Shown one piece after another: positions 14,683 through 23,219 of a stretch of DNA of 36,251 bases. The DNA is from Rhodospirillales bacterium (lineage in GTDB: Bacteria; Pseudomonadota; Alphaproteobacteria; UBA828): the NCBI GenBank assembly GCA_028820995.1, contig JAPPHR010000017.1:27732-63982 (forward strand). The letters are read 5' to 3'. A program made the position numbers and the translations under genes. Position 1 is the first letter of the stretch. Every line of letters begins with the position of its first letter. The notes beneath the pieces are model-generated. The model made no database searches. It was not told the DNA's origin and was given only the letters and a program-made list of their open reading frames with translations.

Positions 14683-16704
14683 TCAGCGTGTCAGGATGAC
14701 ATTATGGTGCGCGTCCACGTGCGCGCGCCATCCCGGCGGTACGTAGGCGGTGGACGTCTCGTCGGCGACGAGCAGCGGCCCCTCGCCGGCGCCGGACTCG
14801 AGCAGCGCGCTGCGGTTGAGCCGGCGGGCGGGCCTGCGCGCGCCGCCATCGAAGAGCGTGACAGTCGCTGCGTGCGGGGCGTCGTCCGTGGCTTCGAGCG
14901 CAGGCACGCCAGGCGGCGGCGATGCGATGCCGAGCCGGAAGGAGACGATCTCCGGCCGGTTGGTGCGCGAATCGTCGAACTCGAAGATGCGGTGATGCGC
15001 CTCGTTGAAACGCTCACGCAGCAGTCGAGCGTCCAGGCCCGCAATCTCTTCTTCGCCGAGCGGTATCGGGACTTCGAAGGCCTGTCCCACGTACCGCATC
15101 TCGAGCGTGTGGGTGTAGCGGAGCCCACTCGTGAGCCCGAGTTCCGCAAAGGCGGCCTCGGCGTCCGCGCGCATGGCCGCAAACTGTTCGCGAACGCGCT
15201 TCGCCGCGCCCGCCTCGTCGAGGGCAAACCGCACGGTGCGGCTCTCGTACCGCACGAAGTCCGAGGCGACGAGGCCGAAGGCGGAGAGCACGCCGGCCGC
15301 AGGCGGTATGACGATGGTGGAGATGCCGAGCACGTCGGCGACCCGTGCCGCGTGCAGCGGACCTGCGCCGCCGAAGGGGACGAGCACGTAGTCGCGTGGA
15401 TCCCGGCCCCGCTCCGTCGAGACGAGCTGGATCGCCCGCACGATGTTGTGCTCGGCCAACCGCACCGCGTCGTCGGCGATCTGCTCGGCGCTTCGGCCGA
15501 ATTGCTGCGCCAGTGCGTTGAAGGCGCCGCGGGCGAGCCCGGCATCGACGTCCATGCGCCCGCCGAGGAAGGTATCGGCCAGCACGGTGCCGCGGACGAG
15601 ATGGGCGTCGGTGATCGTCGGCTCCGCGCCGCCGCGCCGGTAGCAGGCGGGTCCCGGCTCGGCGCCGGCCGAGCGCGGGCCGACGCGCAGCATGCCGCCG
15701 TCGTCGCGCCACACGATCGAGCCGCCGCCCGCGCCGACCGTCACGATGTCGAGCACCGGAATTCGGATGGGCAGCCCGTCGATCTCGGCGTCGCTCGTCA
15801 GCACGGGTGTGCCGTCCCGCACCAGGCACACGTCGGTGCTCGTGCCCCCCATGTCGAAGGTGATGAGGTCGCGATAGCCTGAGCGCCCGGCCTGTCGGAT
15901 CGCGCCCATCACGCCCGCCGCCGGCCCCGAGTAGAGCGAGGTGATCGCGTTGCCGGCCATGCCGCGCGCGGGCAGCCGGCCGCCGTTGGACTGCATGAGG
16001 CTGAAGCGGCCCTCGAAGCCCCGGGAGTCGAGCGCCCGCCCGAATTCACCCAGATAGCGGTCTATGACGGGCTGCATGTACGCCGCGAGCACAGTGGTCG
16101 AGGCGCGCTCGTACTCGCGAAACTCGCGGGTCACGTCGCACGAGCAAGTGATGCCGACGTCGGGAAAGCGCTCGGCGATCAGCGCCGCCAAGCGCCGCTC
16201 GTGCGTGGGGTTCGCATAGCTGTTGAGAAAACAAATCGCGACGGACTCGTAGTCGCCGCCCTGCAACGCCTGCACGAGTCGATGCTGCGCTGCCTCTTCA
16301 TCGAGCGCGGCGACCACCTCGCCGCGCGGGCCGACGCGCTCCGGGATTTCGAACGTGTCGCGGCGCGGCACCACGGGCTCTGGCTTGCGGTAATGGATGT
16401 CGTAGATGGAGCGCCGGCTCTGCCGTTGCAGTTCGAGCAGATCGCGGAACCCCTCGGTGGCGAAGAACGCCACGTTCGCGCCCTTGCGCTCGAGAACCGC
16501 GTTGGTCGCCACGGTCGAGCCGTGCACGAGATCGCCGGCGGCCTCCAGCGCCAGACCCGACTGGTCGAGCGCGGCGATGGCCCCGCGGTGCGGTGCCGCC
16601 GGCGTGCTCGGCACCTTGGTGATGCGAACGCCGCCGGCCTCGAACGCGACGAGGTCGGTGAACGTGCCGCCGACCTCGACCCCCACCCTGACCCCGTCGC
16701 TCAT
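14683..16704 (-). CDS. hyuA: Hydantoinase A/oxoprolinase family protein (HyuA)
   Basis: 673-residue HyuA-family subunit with an actin/hexokinase-type ATPase fold. The phosphate-binding motif GGTFTD is at residues 12-17, and a second nucleotide motif, DMGGTSTDVCLVRDG, lies in the middle. A HGSTVATNAVLERKGA block and the GGAGPLHAARVADVLGI block are also family hallmarks. It phosphorylates the substrate carbonyl or enolate with ATP so that HyuB can hydrolyse or carboxylate it. I start at ATG 16704 (MSDGVRVGVEVGG); in-frame codons upstream to 16797 encode no conserved sequence. It is the first gene of the minus-strand catabolic operon, and its promoter must lie in the 169-bp gap to the divergent YrdC-like gene. 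Family assignment is certain, substrate is not. Confidence 0.93.
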   Translation of the reverse strand: MSDGVRVGVEVGGTFTDLVAFEAGGVRITKVPSTPAAPHRGAIAALDQSGLALEAAGDLVHGSTVATNAVLERKGANVAFFATEGFRDLLELQRQSRRSIYDIHYRKPEPVVPRRDTFEIPERVGPRGEVVAALDEEAAQHRLVQALQGGDYESVAICFLNSYANPTHERRLAALIAERFPDVGITCSCDVTREFREYERASTTVLAAYMQPVIDRYLGEFGRALDSRGFEGRFSLMQSNGGRLPARGMAGNAITSLYSGPAAGVMGAIRQAGRSGYRDLITFDMGGTSTDVCLVRDGTPVLTSDAEIDGLPIRIPVLDIVTVGAGGGSIVWRDDGGMLRVGPRSAGAEPGPACYRRGGAEPTITDAHLVRGTVLADTFLGGRMDVDAGLARGAFNALAQQFGRSAEQIADDAVRLAEHNIVRAIQLVSTERGRDPRDYVLVPFGGAGPLHAARVADVLGISTIVIPPAAGVLSAFGLVASDFVRYESRTVRFALDEAGAAKRVREQFAAMRADAEAAFAELGLTSGLRYTHTLEMRYVGQAFEVPIPLGEEEIAGLDARLLRERFNEAHHRIFEFDDSRTNRPEIVSFRLGIASPPPGVPALEATDDAPHAATVTLFDGGARRPARRLNRSALLESGAGEGPLLVADETSTAYVPPGWRAHVDAHHNVILTR

Positions 16705-16873
16705 GTGCGCCCGCGCGTACTCTTGCCGATGCGAATGGAGGGCGGGGTCATCGCGCTCTCCCGATTGAAAGGAGCGGCAGATACTAGCCCGGAACACCCA
16801 TTCCTTGGTACGAGCCTTGCGTGACGACAGACTCCGCCATTTGGGCGGGCTCGAAGCAGGGGGAAATCCGACC

Positions 16874-17590
16874 GTGACAGGCAGAGCGGACGTTCAGCGC
16901 GATGCCGAGCGGGCCTTCGCCGTTCTCGAACGGGGCGGAATCGCCATCCTGCCCATGAGCGTCGGCTATTCCGCGATTGGCGGGTCGGCCGCGGCGCTGA
17001 AGACCATCTTCGAGACCAAGCGCCGCGCGCCCTCCAAGCTGAACGCGATGCTCGGCGACCTCGCTCTGCACCGTGAGCTTCACCTCCTCGACCAAAAGGG
17101 GTGGGACGTCGCCAGCACCCTGATCGAGGACTACGACCTGCCGCTCGGGGCCATTGCGCCAGCGCGCATGGATCACCCCATCCTGCGCGAGATGGAGCCG
17201 GAAGCGCTCGAAGCCTCCACCAGCGAAGGCACCGTGCTGATGCTGCTCAATGCGGGCCCGTTCCATGCGGCAATTACCCGGCTCAGCCGCGAGGCGCTGC
17301 ACCCGCTGTTCGGCTCGTCCGCCAACCTCTCTCTGTCCGGCACGAAGTTCCGGGTGGACGACATCGAGCCGGAGCTGATCGCCATCGCCGATATCGTCAT
17401 CGACCACGGGCTTCGCCTCTACCACCTGTATCGGGCCTCATCGACCCTGCTCGACCTGGAGACGTTCGAGGTCGTCCGCTACGGTGCCTGCTTCGAGCTC
17501 ATCGCCGACGCCCTGAAACGCCGCTTCGGGATTGCGCTGCCGCCACCACCGCCCGGCCACATCCGCGATCTGGTCGGCGACCTCCCGTGA
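16874..17590 (+). CDS. Diverged Sua5/YciO/YrdC domain protein
   Basis: 238-residue protein with the YrdC fold. The beginning, VLERGGIAILPMSVGYSAIG, aligns with the family block that normally reads xGGIxxxPTDTVYGL. The KxR motif is present as ETKRRAPSK, and the SxN motif as SSANLSLSG. The standard family member, TsaC/Sua5, makes threonylcarbamoyl-AMP for tRNA t6A. Here PTDTVYGL has become PMSVGYSA, and the gene sits between catabolic operons, so a different carbamoylation or acyl-adenylation role is plausible. I chose GTG 16874, preceded by GGGGGA; an in-frame GTG or ATG-like start near 16805 would add 23 residues without conservation. It is followed after 34 bases by an enolase-superfamily gene, so the two form a small operon divergent from hyuA. 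Confidence 0.78.
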   Translation: MTGRADVQRDAERAFAVLERGGIAILPMSVGYSAIGGSAAALKTIFETKRRAPSKLNAMLGDLALHRELHLLDQKGWDVASTLIEDYDLPLGAIAPARMDHPILREMEPEALEASTSEGTVLMLLNAGPFHAAITRLSREALHPLFGSSANLSLSGTKFRVDDIEPELIAIADIVIDHGLRLYHLYRASSTLLDLETFEVVRYGACFELIADALKRRFGIALPPPPPGHIRDLVGDLP

Positions 17591-17624
17591 CCTGCCTTCG
17601 ACATTCCACGCTGGAGATGGACCC

Positions 17625-18743
17625 ATGAAGATCGCCCGCATCGAAACGATCCCGCTTGCCATCCCGCACGATCACGGCGGGCCGCCGCCGGCCTGGGGCG
17701 GCCAGGCATGGCAAGGGCTCACGATCCTCCTCGTGCGGGTCGAGACCGAGGACGGCGTCACCGGCTGGGGCGAAGGCTTCAGCTACAACTGTATGCCGGC
17801 CCTGCAGGCGGTCGTCGATGCAACGGTGGCGCCCATCCTGATCGGCCGCGACGCCACCGATATCGCCGCGATCAGCCGCGATCTCCAGCAGGCGCTGCAC
17901 CTCTTCGGGCGCTACGGCATCACCATGTTCGGGATCTCCGCCATCGACATCGCCCTCTGGGACCTTGCCGGCAAGCGGGCGGGCCTGCCGCTCGGCCAAC
18001 TCCTCGGCGGGCCGGCCGCGCCGCCGCTCGTGCCAGGCTACGCCAGCCTGCTCAAGTACCGGGACCGGGAGCTCGTCGCGCAGACGACCCGTGCTGCGCT
18101 CGACGAGGGCTACCCCGCCATCAAGCTCCACGAGACGGGCGAGGCCGAGATCGCCGCGGCGCGCGAGGTCATGCGCGACGGCTTGCCACTCTGCACGGAC
18201 ACGAACTGCCCGTGGACGCCGGCCGAGGCGCTTACCATGGCAACCCGCCTCAAGCCTTACGACCTCCACTGGCTGGAAGAGCCCATCTTCCCGCCGGAGG
18301 ATTACGCGGCGCTGGCGCGGCTTCAGCAGGAGTCCGGCGTGGACTTGGCCTGCGGCGAGAACGCCTGCACCGCCTTCGAGTTCCGGCGCATGCTGGATGC
18401 GGGCGCGGTGCGCTACGTGCAGCCGAGCGTCACCAAGGTGGGCGGCGTGACCGAGTTCCTCAAGGTGCTGGGGCTGGCCGAAGGCTACAGCGTGACGGTG
18501 ATGCCGCACTCGCCCTACTTCGGCCCCGGCTGGCTCGCGACCCTGCAGCTCCTCTCCGCGATGCCGCTCACCGGCAGCCCCGGTGGCGGCTGGGCGGAGC
18601 GCTTCTACACGCGGCTCGAGGCGACGCTCTATCCGGGGTACGTCTCGCCTGACGAGACCGGCCACTTCCACGTCCCCACCGGCCCCGGCCTCGGCGCCGA
18701 GCCGGACCCGGACGTCATTCGCGATTACCGGGTGCCCGCATAG
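17625..18743 (+). CDS. Mandelate racemase/muconate lactonizing enzyme family protein
   Basis: 372-residue enolase-superfamily enzyme of the mandelate-racemase type, probably an acid-sugar dehydratase or epimerase. The capping domain occupies roughly residues 1-125 and the barrel follows. Magnesium ligands are expected at Asp192, Glu218 and Glu245 (TDTNCPW, LEEP, GEN). On the second strand the usual KxK is Lys167-Leu-His169. His295 (MPHSPYFG) matches the His of the mandelate racemase His-Asp dyad, while the position normally holding the Asp partner reads QPS rather than QPD. All this indicates proton abstraction next to a carboxylate with a variant acid-base set. ATG at 17625 follows CTGGAGATGG. 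It converges on a PotC-type permease with only 15 bases between stops. Substrate unknown. Confidence 0.9.
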   Translation: MKIARIETIPLAIPHDHGGPPPAWGGQAWQGLTILLVRVETEDGVTGWGEGFSYNCMPALQAVVDATVAPILIGRDATDIAAISRDLQQALHLFGRYGITMFGISAIDIALWDLAGKRAGLPLGQLLGGPAAPPLVPGYASLLKYRDRELVAQTTRAALDEGYPAIKLHETGEAEIAAAREVMRDGLPLCTDTNCPWTPAEALTMATRLKPYDLHWLEEPIFPPEDYAALARLQQESGVDLACGENACTAFEFRRMLDAGAVRYVQPSVTKVGGVTEFLKVLGLAEGYSVTVMPHSPYFGPGWLATLQLLSAMPLTGSPGGGWAERFYTRLEATLYPGYVSPDETGHFHVPTGPGLGAEPDPDVIRDYRVPA

Positions 18744-18758
18744 GCGCCGGAGCGCTTC

Positions 18759-19577
18759 TCAGTCGTCAGGCACGCCGAGCCGCAGCGCGCCGACGCGGAT
18801 CAGCAGATAGATCACGAACAGAAGGACGAAGACCAGCGCATTGACGATGGTCGCGAGCGCATAGAGCTCGGGCTCGATTCCGTGGCGCAGCGTCCCCCAG
18901 GCGATGGTGGGGAGCGTCGGGATGGCGGCCACGTTGTAGAAGGTGATCTCGAAATTGTTGAAGCCCAGAATGAAGCTGATGATGAAGGCGCCGAGCACGG
19001 CCGGCCAGATGTTCGGGAACGTGACCTCGCGAAAGCAGCGCAACGGCCGCGCGCCGAACACCTGCGCCACCTCGTCGAAGCGCCAGTCGTAACGCACGAG
19101 CTGCGCCAGGATCACGAGGAACGCGAAGGACACGCTGTAGGTCGTGTTGGCCACGATCGCCGATTCGATGTTGCCGGGAATACCGAGCACGTTGCGGTTG
19201 AACATCAGCGTCGAGATGCCGATCAGGATCTGGGCGATGAAGAGCGGCGCCAGAAACACGACCACGACGAACCCGCGCCGCCGCAGCGGATAGCGCAGAA
19301 TCCCGATTGCTGCGGCCGTGGCGAAGAGCGTGGACAGCACGGCGGTGCCGACACCGATGAAGACGCTGTTCAGCAGGCCGACGTGGAAATCGCTCATGAT
19401 CATGAGGCGGCCGTACCACTCGCCGGTGAACACCGGCGGGAAGGGCCACACGGTGTTCTCCGTGACCGACAGGTAGCCGATGTAGAAGATCGGGAAATAG
19501 AGGAACAGGTAGAGCACCAGCAGCAGCACGGTCTGGCCGCCGATCACGAAGCGCTCGCCCGGGTTCACCGCCGCCAT
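18759..19577 (-). CDS. ABC transporter permease (PotC type)
   Basis: 272-residue inner-membrane permease of the spermidine/putrescine (PotC) type, with about six hydrophobic segments beginning at residues 15-38. The EAA loop reads DEVAQVFGARPLRCFREVTF followed by PNIWP. I start at ATG 19577 (MAAVNPGERFVIG); longer in-frame starts run into the upstream permease. The preceding stop is one base away. Together with PotB-, PotA- and PotD-like genes upstream on the same strand it forms a complete importer. Possible cargo includes polyamines, opines or small organic acids; nothing in the sequence decides this. Confidence 0.92.
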   Translation of the reverse strand: MAAVNPGERFVIGGQTVLLLVLYLFLYFPIFYIGYLSVTENTVWPFPPVFTGEWYGRLMIMSDFHVGLLNSVFIGVGTAVLSTLFATAAAIGILRYPLRRRGFVVVVFLAPLFIAQILIGISTLMFNRNVLGIPGNIESAIVANTTYSVSFAFLVILAQLVRYDWRFDEVAQVFGARPLRCFREVTFPNIWPAVLGAFIISFILGFNNFEITFYNVAAIPTLPTIAWGTLRHGIEPELYALATIVNALVFVLLFVIYLLIRVGALRLGVPDD

Positions 19578-19578
19578 G

Positions 19579-20460
19579 TCAGGCCTCCGCGCCGGTGAAG
19601 CCCGCCCGGCGCAGCCTGATCGTGCGCCAGAGCATGAAGGTGACCACGAGCGAGGCCACACACATCACCACCCCCATCGCCGAGCCCAGCGCCCACGTGC
19701 CGGCCGAGCCGAACTGGTGCTCGAGGCGGTTGACGAACATCGCGCCGTCCGTGCCGCCCAGGAATCGCGGCGTCACCGAAGCGGCGAAGGTGGGGATGAA
19801 CACGAGGACGATGCCGATAGCCGTTCCGATCCAGTTGAGCGGCCACGTCACCTCCAGGAATGCCCGCCACGGCCTTGCGCCGTTTACCTTCGCCACCTCC
19901 AGCAACTCGAAATTGAAGTTGAAGAGCGAGAGGTAGATGGCGAGCAGCATGAAGGGGATCCACAGGTAGATGAGGCCGACCGCGCTGGCGACGTTGGTGT
20001 ACATGAGCACTTCGACAGGCGGCAGACCGAGCTCCATCAGCGCCATGTTGACCAGCCCGATGGGCCCCAAGATTTGCTGCATCGCGGTGATGCGCAGCAA
20101 GATGCCGGTCAAGAAGGGGGCCGCCGTGAGCAGCACGAGAATCAGGCGGTAGCGTCCGCCGTGCTTGGCGATCAGGTATGCGCAGGGCCAGGCATAGAGG
20201 AGGCAGACGGCGGAAACCGCCGCGGCCATCGCGAGCGAGCGGAGCAGAAACTTGAGGTAGATCCACTCGCCCAGAACGGATGCGTAATTGTTCACGTTCC
20301 AGTCGGAGATCAGCTCGTAGCTTTCGGTCCGCCAGAAGCTGAAGACCAGGATCGAGAGCAGCGGTATCAGCAGGAACAGGACGATGAAGAGGGCGCCCGG
20401 CCCAACCAGCGCGGCGAAGCGCACGCGCGGGTCGAGATGCAGGGCGCGGCGGGCCGTCAC
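19579..20460 (-). CDS. ABC transporter permease (PotB type)
   Basis: 293-residue PotB-like permease with a long first hydrophobic segment around residues 15-43 (LVGPGALFIVLFLLIPLLSI). The EAA loop reads ELLEVAKVNGARPWRAFLEV followed by TWPLNW. The start is GTG at 20460, overlapping the ATPase stop as GTGA, so translation is coupled. It is the heterodimer partner of the PotC-type permease immediately downstream. The family-typical TPRFLGGTDG stretch resembles the PxxLGG motif seen in Pot-type and phosphonate/iron importers. Confidence 0.92.
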   Translation of the reverse strand: MTARRALHLDPRVRFAALVGPGALFIVLFLLIPLLSILVFSFWRTESYELISDWNVNNYASVLGEWIYLKFLLRSLAMAAAVSAVCLLYAWPCAYLIAKHGGRYRLILVLLTAAPFLTGILLRITAMQQILGPIGLVNMALMELGLPPVEVLMYTNVASAVGLIYLWIPFMLLAIYLSLFNFNFELLEVAKVNGARPWRAFLEVTWPLNWIGTAIGIVLVFIPTFAASVTPRFLGGTDGAMFVNRLEHQFGSAGTWALGSAMGVVMCVASLVVTFMLWRTIRLRRAGFTGAEA

Positions 20461-21551
20461 GGCTCGCCGTCCTCGACCGTGAACACGTCGGCCGCTTCGA
20501 GCGCCCAGCCCAGGCTCACGCGGGAGTTGCGATCCACGCCTGCAATGCTGGGCGGCCCACTCACGACCAGTTCGGCCTCGTTGTCGGCGCGCACGATGTA
20601 GTCGGCGAACTGGCCCTTGAAGATAATGTCCCGCACCGTCACTTCGAAGCGGTTCTCGTGCCGAATGCCCTCGGCCGTGGGGCTGAGCTGGATGCGCTCG
20701 CTCTTGAGATAGAGCTCCACCGGATCATGCGCCCGGGCGCCGCTCACACCGCGCCCGGTCAGCGTGATGCCCCCCCAGTCGATGCGCAGGCGCGCGCCGT
20801 CGCCGTCGATCACCCGCCCGGTGAGCTTGTTCGGCGCGCCGACGAAGGAGGCGACGAAGCGCGTGGCAGGCGCGTTGTAGACCTCCAGCTTGGGGCCGAT
20901 CTGCTCCAGGACGCCCTGGTGCATCACCGCCATGCGGTCGCTCATGGTCAGCGCTTCTTCCTGGTTGTGCGTCACGTAGACGAAGGGGATGCCGAGCTCC
21001 TCCTGATAGCGGCGCACCTCGATCTCCATCTCCTTGCGCAGCTCGCGGTCGAGATTGGCCAGCGGCTCGTCCAGAAGGAGAAGCTCGGGCCGCGCGATCA
21101 GCCCGCGCGCCAGCGCCACGCGCTGCTTCTGGCCGCCGGAGAGCTGGTGCGGGAAGCGGTCGCCCAAGCCTTCCATGTGGACGAAGCCCAGGATCCAGTT
21201 GAGCTGCTCCTGGCGCTCGGCCTGGCTGCGGCCCTGCATCTTGAGTGGGAACGTGATGTTCTCGGCGACCGTGCGATGGGGGAAGAGGAGGAAGTCCTGG
21301 AACACCATGCCGATGCGGCGCAGATAGGGAGGCAGCGCCGTTACGTCGGCACCGCCAATCTCCACCCGGCCGCGATCAGGCGTCTCCAGGCCGGAGACGA
21401 TGCGGAGCAGCGTGGTCTTGCCCGAGCCGCTCGGCCCCAGCAGCGCGAAGAACTCGCCCCGCCCGATCTCGAGGCTCACGCCGTCGACCGCGCGGACGGC
21501 GCCGAAGCGCTTCTCGACCGCCTCGATACGCAGGATCGGCTGATCGCTCAT
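20457..21551 (-). CDS. ABC transporter ATP-binding protein (PotA type)
   Basis: 364-residue ATPase of the PotA branch. It carries Walker A GPSGSGKTT, Q-loop MVFQDFLLFPH, signature LSGGQKQR, Walker B LLLLDEPLANLD and switch histidine VTHNQEEALTMSD. The C-terminal TOBE region runs from about residue 270. I chose ATG 21551 (MSDQPILRIEAVEKRFG), since the in-frame sequence upstream to 21635 shows no family similarity and falls into a hairpin-bearing spacer. The gene is first of the potA-potB-potC part of the operon and is separated from the upstream binding-protein gene by 144 bases with a strong stem-loop, which probably lowers expression of the membrane components. Confidence 0.93.
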   Translation of the reverse strand: MSDQPILRIEAVEKRFGAVRAVDGVSLEIGRGEFFALLGPSGSGKTTLLRIVSGLETPDRGRVEIGGADVTALPPYLRRIGMVFQDFLLFPHRTVAENITFPLKMQGRSQAERQEQLNWILGFVHMEGLGDRFPHQLSGGQKQRVALARGLIARPELLLLDEPLANLDRELRKEMEIEVRRYQEELGIPFVYVTHNQEEALTMSDRMAVMHQGVLEQIGPKLEVYNAPATRFVASFVGAPNKLTGRVIDGDGARLRIDWGGITLTGRGVSGARAHDPVELYLKSERIQLSPTAEGIRHENRFEVTVRDIIFKGQFADYIVRADNEAELVVSGPPSIAGVDRNSRVSLGWALEAADVFTVEDGEP

Positions 21552-21635
21552 CGCGCCCAGGTTCTCAGCACCCGCAATGCTGCGGCGAGCGCCATCCTCC
21601 CGCGTCGCGGCCTGCCGAGCAACGACAGTGCCCAC

Positions 21636-21669
21636 AAAGAGGGACCGGACCGTGGGGTCCGATCCCTCT
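21636..21669 (-). terminator. Strong stem-loop between binding-protein gene and ATPase gene
   Basis: The minus strand can form a 14-bp stem with one T-G pair and a four-base loop (arms at 21656-21669 and 21638-21651, loop 21652-21655), followed by only three T residues. It lies 26 bases after the stop of the solute-binding protein. Such hairpins are typical between a highly expressed binding-protein gene and its permease genes: they act as partial terminators and protect the upstream mRNA from 3' exonucleases. The short T tract argues for partial rather than complete termination. Confidence 0.7.
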
Positions 21670-21695
21670 CAGCCCAGGTGTCTCCAATGTCAGGG

Positions 21696-22892
21696 CTAGG
21701 CCGCTTCCACTGCCGACCAGATGCGCTCCCACTTCTCGGGCGAAGACGGCGCGTCGAACTGGTAGAGGCCGTGAATCGACTCGGTCTCGTTGAGGAAGAG
21801 CGTGTCGACGTAGCGATCGTCGAGCATGTCCCGAACGTCGACCGTGGGCGCCCAGCCGATCTCGACCGCCACCGTCTTCATGCTCTCGCGCTCGAGCCGG
21901 AAGTCGATCCACTTGTGGGCGATCTCCATCTTCTCGCTGTCGGTCACGCCGGACGTGATGGACCACTGGTCCACCCATCCGAGCCCGCCTTCGGTGGGCT
22001 TGAGGACGTGGCGCATGTTGAGGTCCGACTTGCCGTCAAGCTTGTCGAAGTGAATGCGCCGGTAGATGCCGGACCACTCCGGCGACGCCCACACCACCTG
22101 CGCGCGCAGCAGGCGCTCCAGCGTGTCCTCGTCGTTCCAGCGATTGACCAGCAGCGGCTTCTGCTTGATCAGCAGACGCTTGCACTCCTCGAGCTCCTCG
22201 TCCGACAGCACGTAGGGGTTGAAGCTCTTGCCGTCGGGCCGGGGGCCGTCCTTCGTCCCCATGTTGTGCGCGGCGAGGATGCCGGCCAGCGCGATGTTCT
22301 CCTCGAAGCGGGCGCTGGTGGAGAGGTGCCCGTCGTACTTCTCGTTGAACAGGAGGTTGACCGATTCCTGATCCTCGGCCGCAACCTTGTCCATGTTGAC
22401 CGTGAACCCGTATCCGCCCCAGCAGTTGGGGGCGGCGATCATGTCCTCGCTGTCCTCCGCACGAAGCAGCGTGAACTTGGGCGGCACGAAGTCGTCGAAC
22501 ACGTTGCTGAGGTCGAGCTTCGAGTAGTCGACCGACTGGACCAGCCCCTGCTTGGCGTAGAGGCGGGGCCAGAAGCCGTCCGCCATCACCAGGTCGAAGT
22601 CCTGGGTGCCGCCGGCCCGGAGCTTGTTCCAGGCCTCGGAGTTGCCGTCGAAGAAGCCGGCGCTGATCTTGACGTCGTGCCGGGCCTCGAACTCGGCGGT
22701 GAGGCTCTTGACGTTGTAGTGCTCCCAGCCGAGCCAGCGCAGCTCCAGCGTCGCCGCCTTCGCGTCTCGCACGAAGGGGCCGGTGCTCTTCCAGGTGAAC
22801 CCGGCAACCGCTGCTGCGGCTGCGCCCTTGAGCACGCCTCGCCGCGACACGCGGCGCGATGTCGGCTCCGATTTCGACTTGGTCTTGCTCAT
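21696..22892 (-). CDS. Tat-exported extracellular solute-binding protein (PotD-like)
   Basis: 398-residue periplasmic binding protein of the PotD/family 1 type. The N-terminus has a twin-arginine signal: SRRGVLKG followed by a hydrophobic AAAAAVAGF segment, with probable cleavage after the AKA near residue 47. The mature part begins LELRWLGWEHYN. Typical elements are DFDLVMADGFWPRLYAKQGL and the C-terminal helical EIAHKWIDF. Tat export suggests the protein folds before secretion. ATG 22892 is preceded by GGGGAGG seven bases upstream. It is the first gene of the importer operon and its promoter should lie in the long spacer upstream. Substrate unknown; PotD relatives bind polyamines, but binding residues cannot be verified by eye. 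Confidence 0.92.
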   Translation of the reverse strand: MSKTKSKSEPTSRRVSRRGVLKGAAAAAVAGFTWKSTGPFVRDAKAATLELRWLGWEHYNVKSLTAEFEARHDVKISAGFFDGNSEAWNKLRAGGTQDFDLVMADGFWPRLYAKQGLVQSVDYSKLDLSNVFDDFVPPKFTLLRAEDSEDMIAAPNCWGGYGFTVNMDKVAAEDQESVNLLFNEKYDGHLSTSARFEENIALAGILAAHNMGTKDGPRPDGKSFNPYVLSDEELEECKRLLIKQKPLLVNRWNDEDTLERLLRAQVVWASPEWSGIYRRIHFDKLDGKSDLNMRHVLKPTEGGLGWVDQWSITSGVTDSEKMEIAHKWIDFRLERESMKTVAVEIGWAPTVDVRDMLDDRYVDTLFLNETESIHGLYQFDAPSSPEKWERIWSAVEAA

Positions 22893-22922
22893 CGATAGTC
22901 CTCCCCTCGGTGTGGTGTGGCG

Positions 22923-22930
22923 AACCGGTT
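22923..22930. promoter_or_regulatory. Possible operator AACCGGTT upstream of binding-protein gene
   Basis: An 8-bp palindrome with a central CCGG lies about 30 bases upstream of the binding-protein ATG. Palindromes with a central CG flanked by A and T are typical of LacI/GalR-family operators. No regulator gene is present in the window to pair it with, and an 8-bp site can occur by chance. Confidence 0.25.
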
Positions 22931-23219
22931 AACCCGGCCAGCCGCCGACGCAGCCGTCATTCCGTGCGGCCGCATGTCTGTAGATGGCGTCGCGGTCTGC
23001 TTCACCTGCGTGGATGATAACACCGCGCCCATACCTCCGCATGGTCAACATGGACCGCTTGCTCATCCATGAAACTCTTCACGCCTGTGGATGCAGGTCA
23101 TCTGCCGAGCATCGCCTTCGTCGCGACCGGCGGCTGACTCGGCCGAGGTCATGAGTCGGCGGCAGCAAGGCGTCTGCCGGCGGAGTTTCAAGGACAAGCA
23201 AGAGAACGATTTTCTTGGC

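Noticed and set aside
10759-15882. A 1707-codon open frame on the plus strand opposite the ligase, dehalogenase and HyuB/HyuA genes
   Set aside because: It is antisense to five genes with clear family motifs, and its translation is an Arg/His/Val/Ala-rich string without domains. Long antisense frames are expected from strong GC bias at third codon positions.
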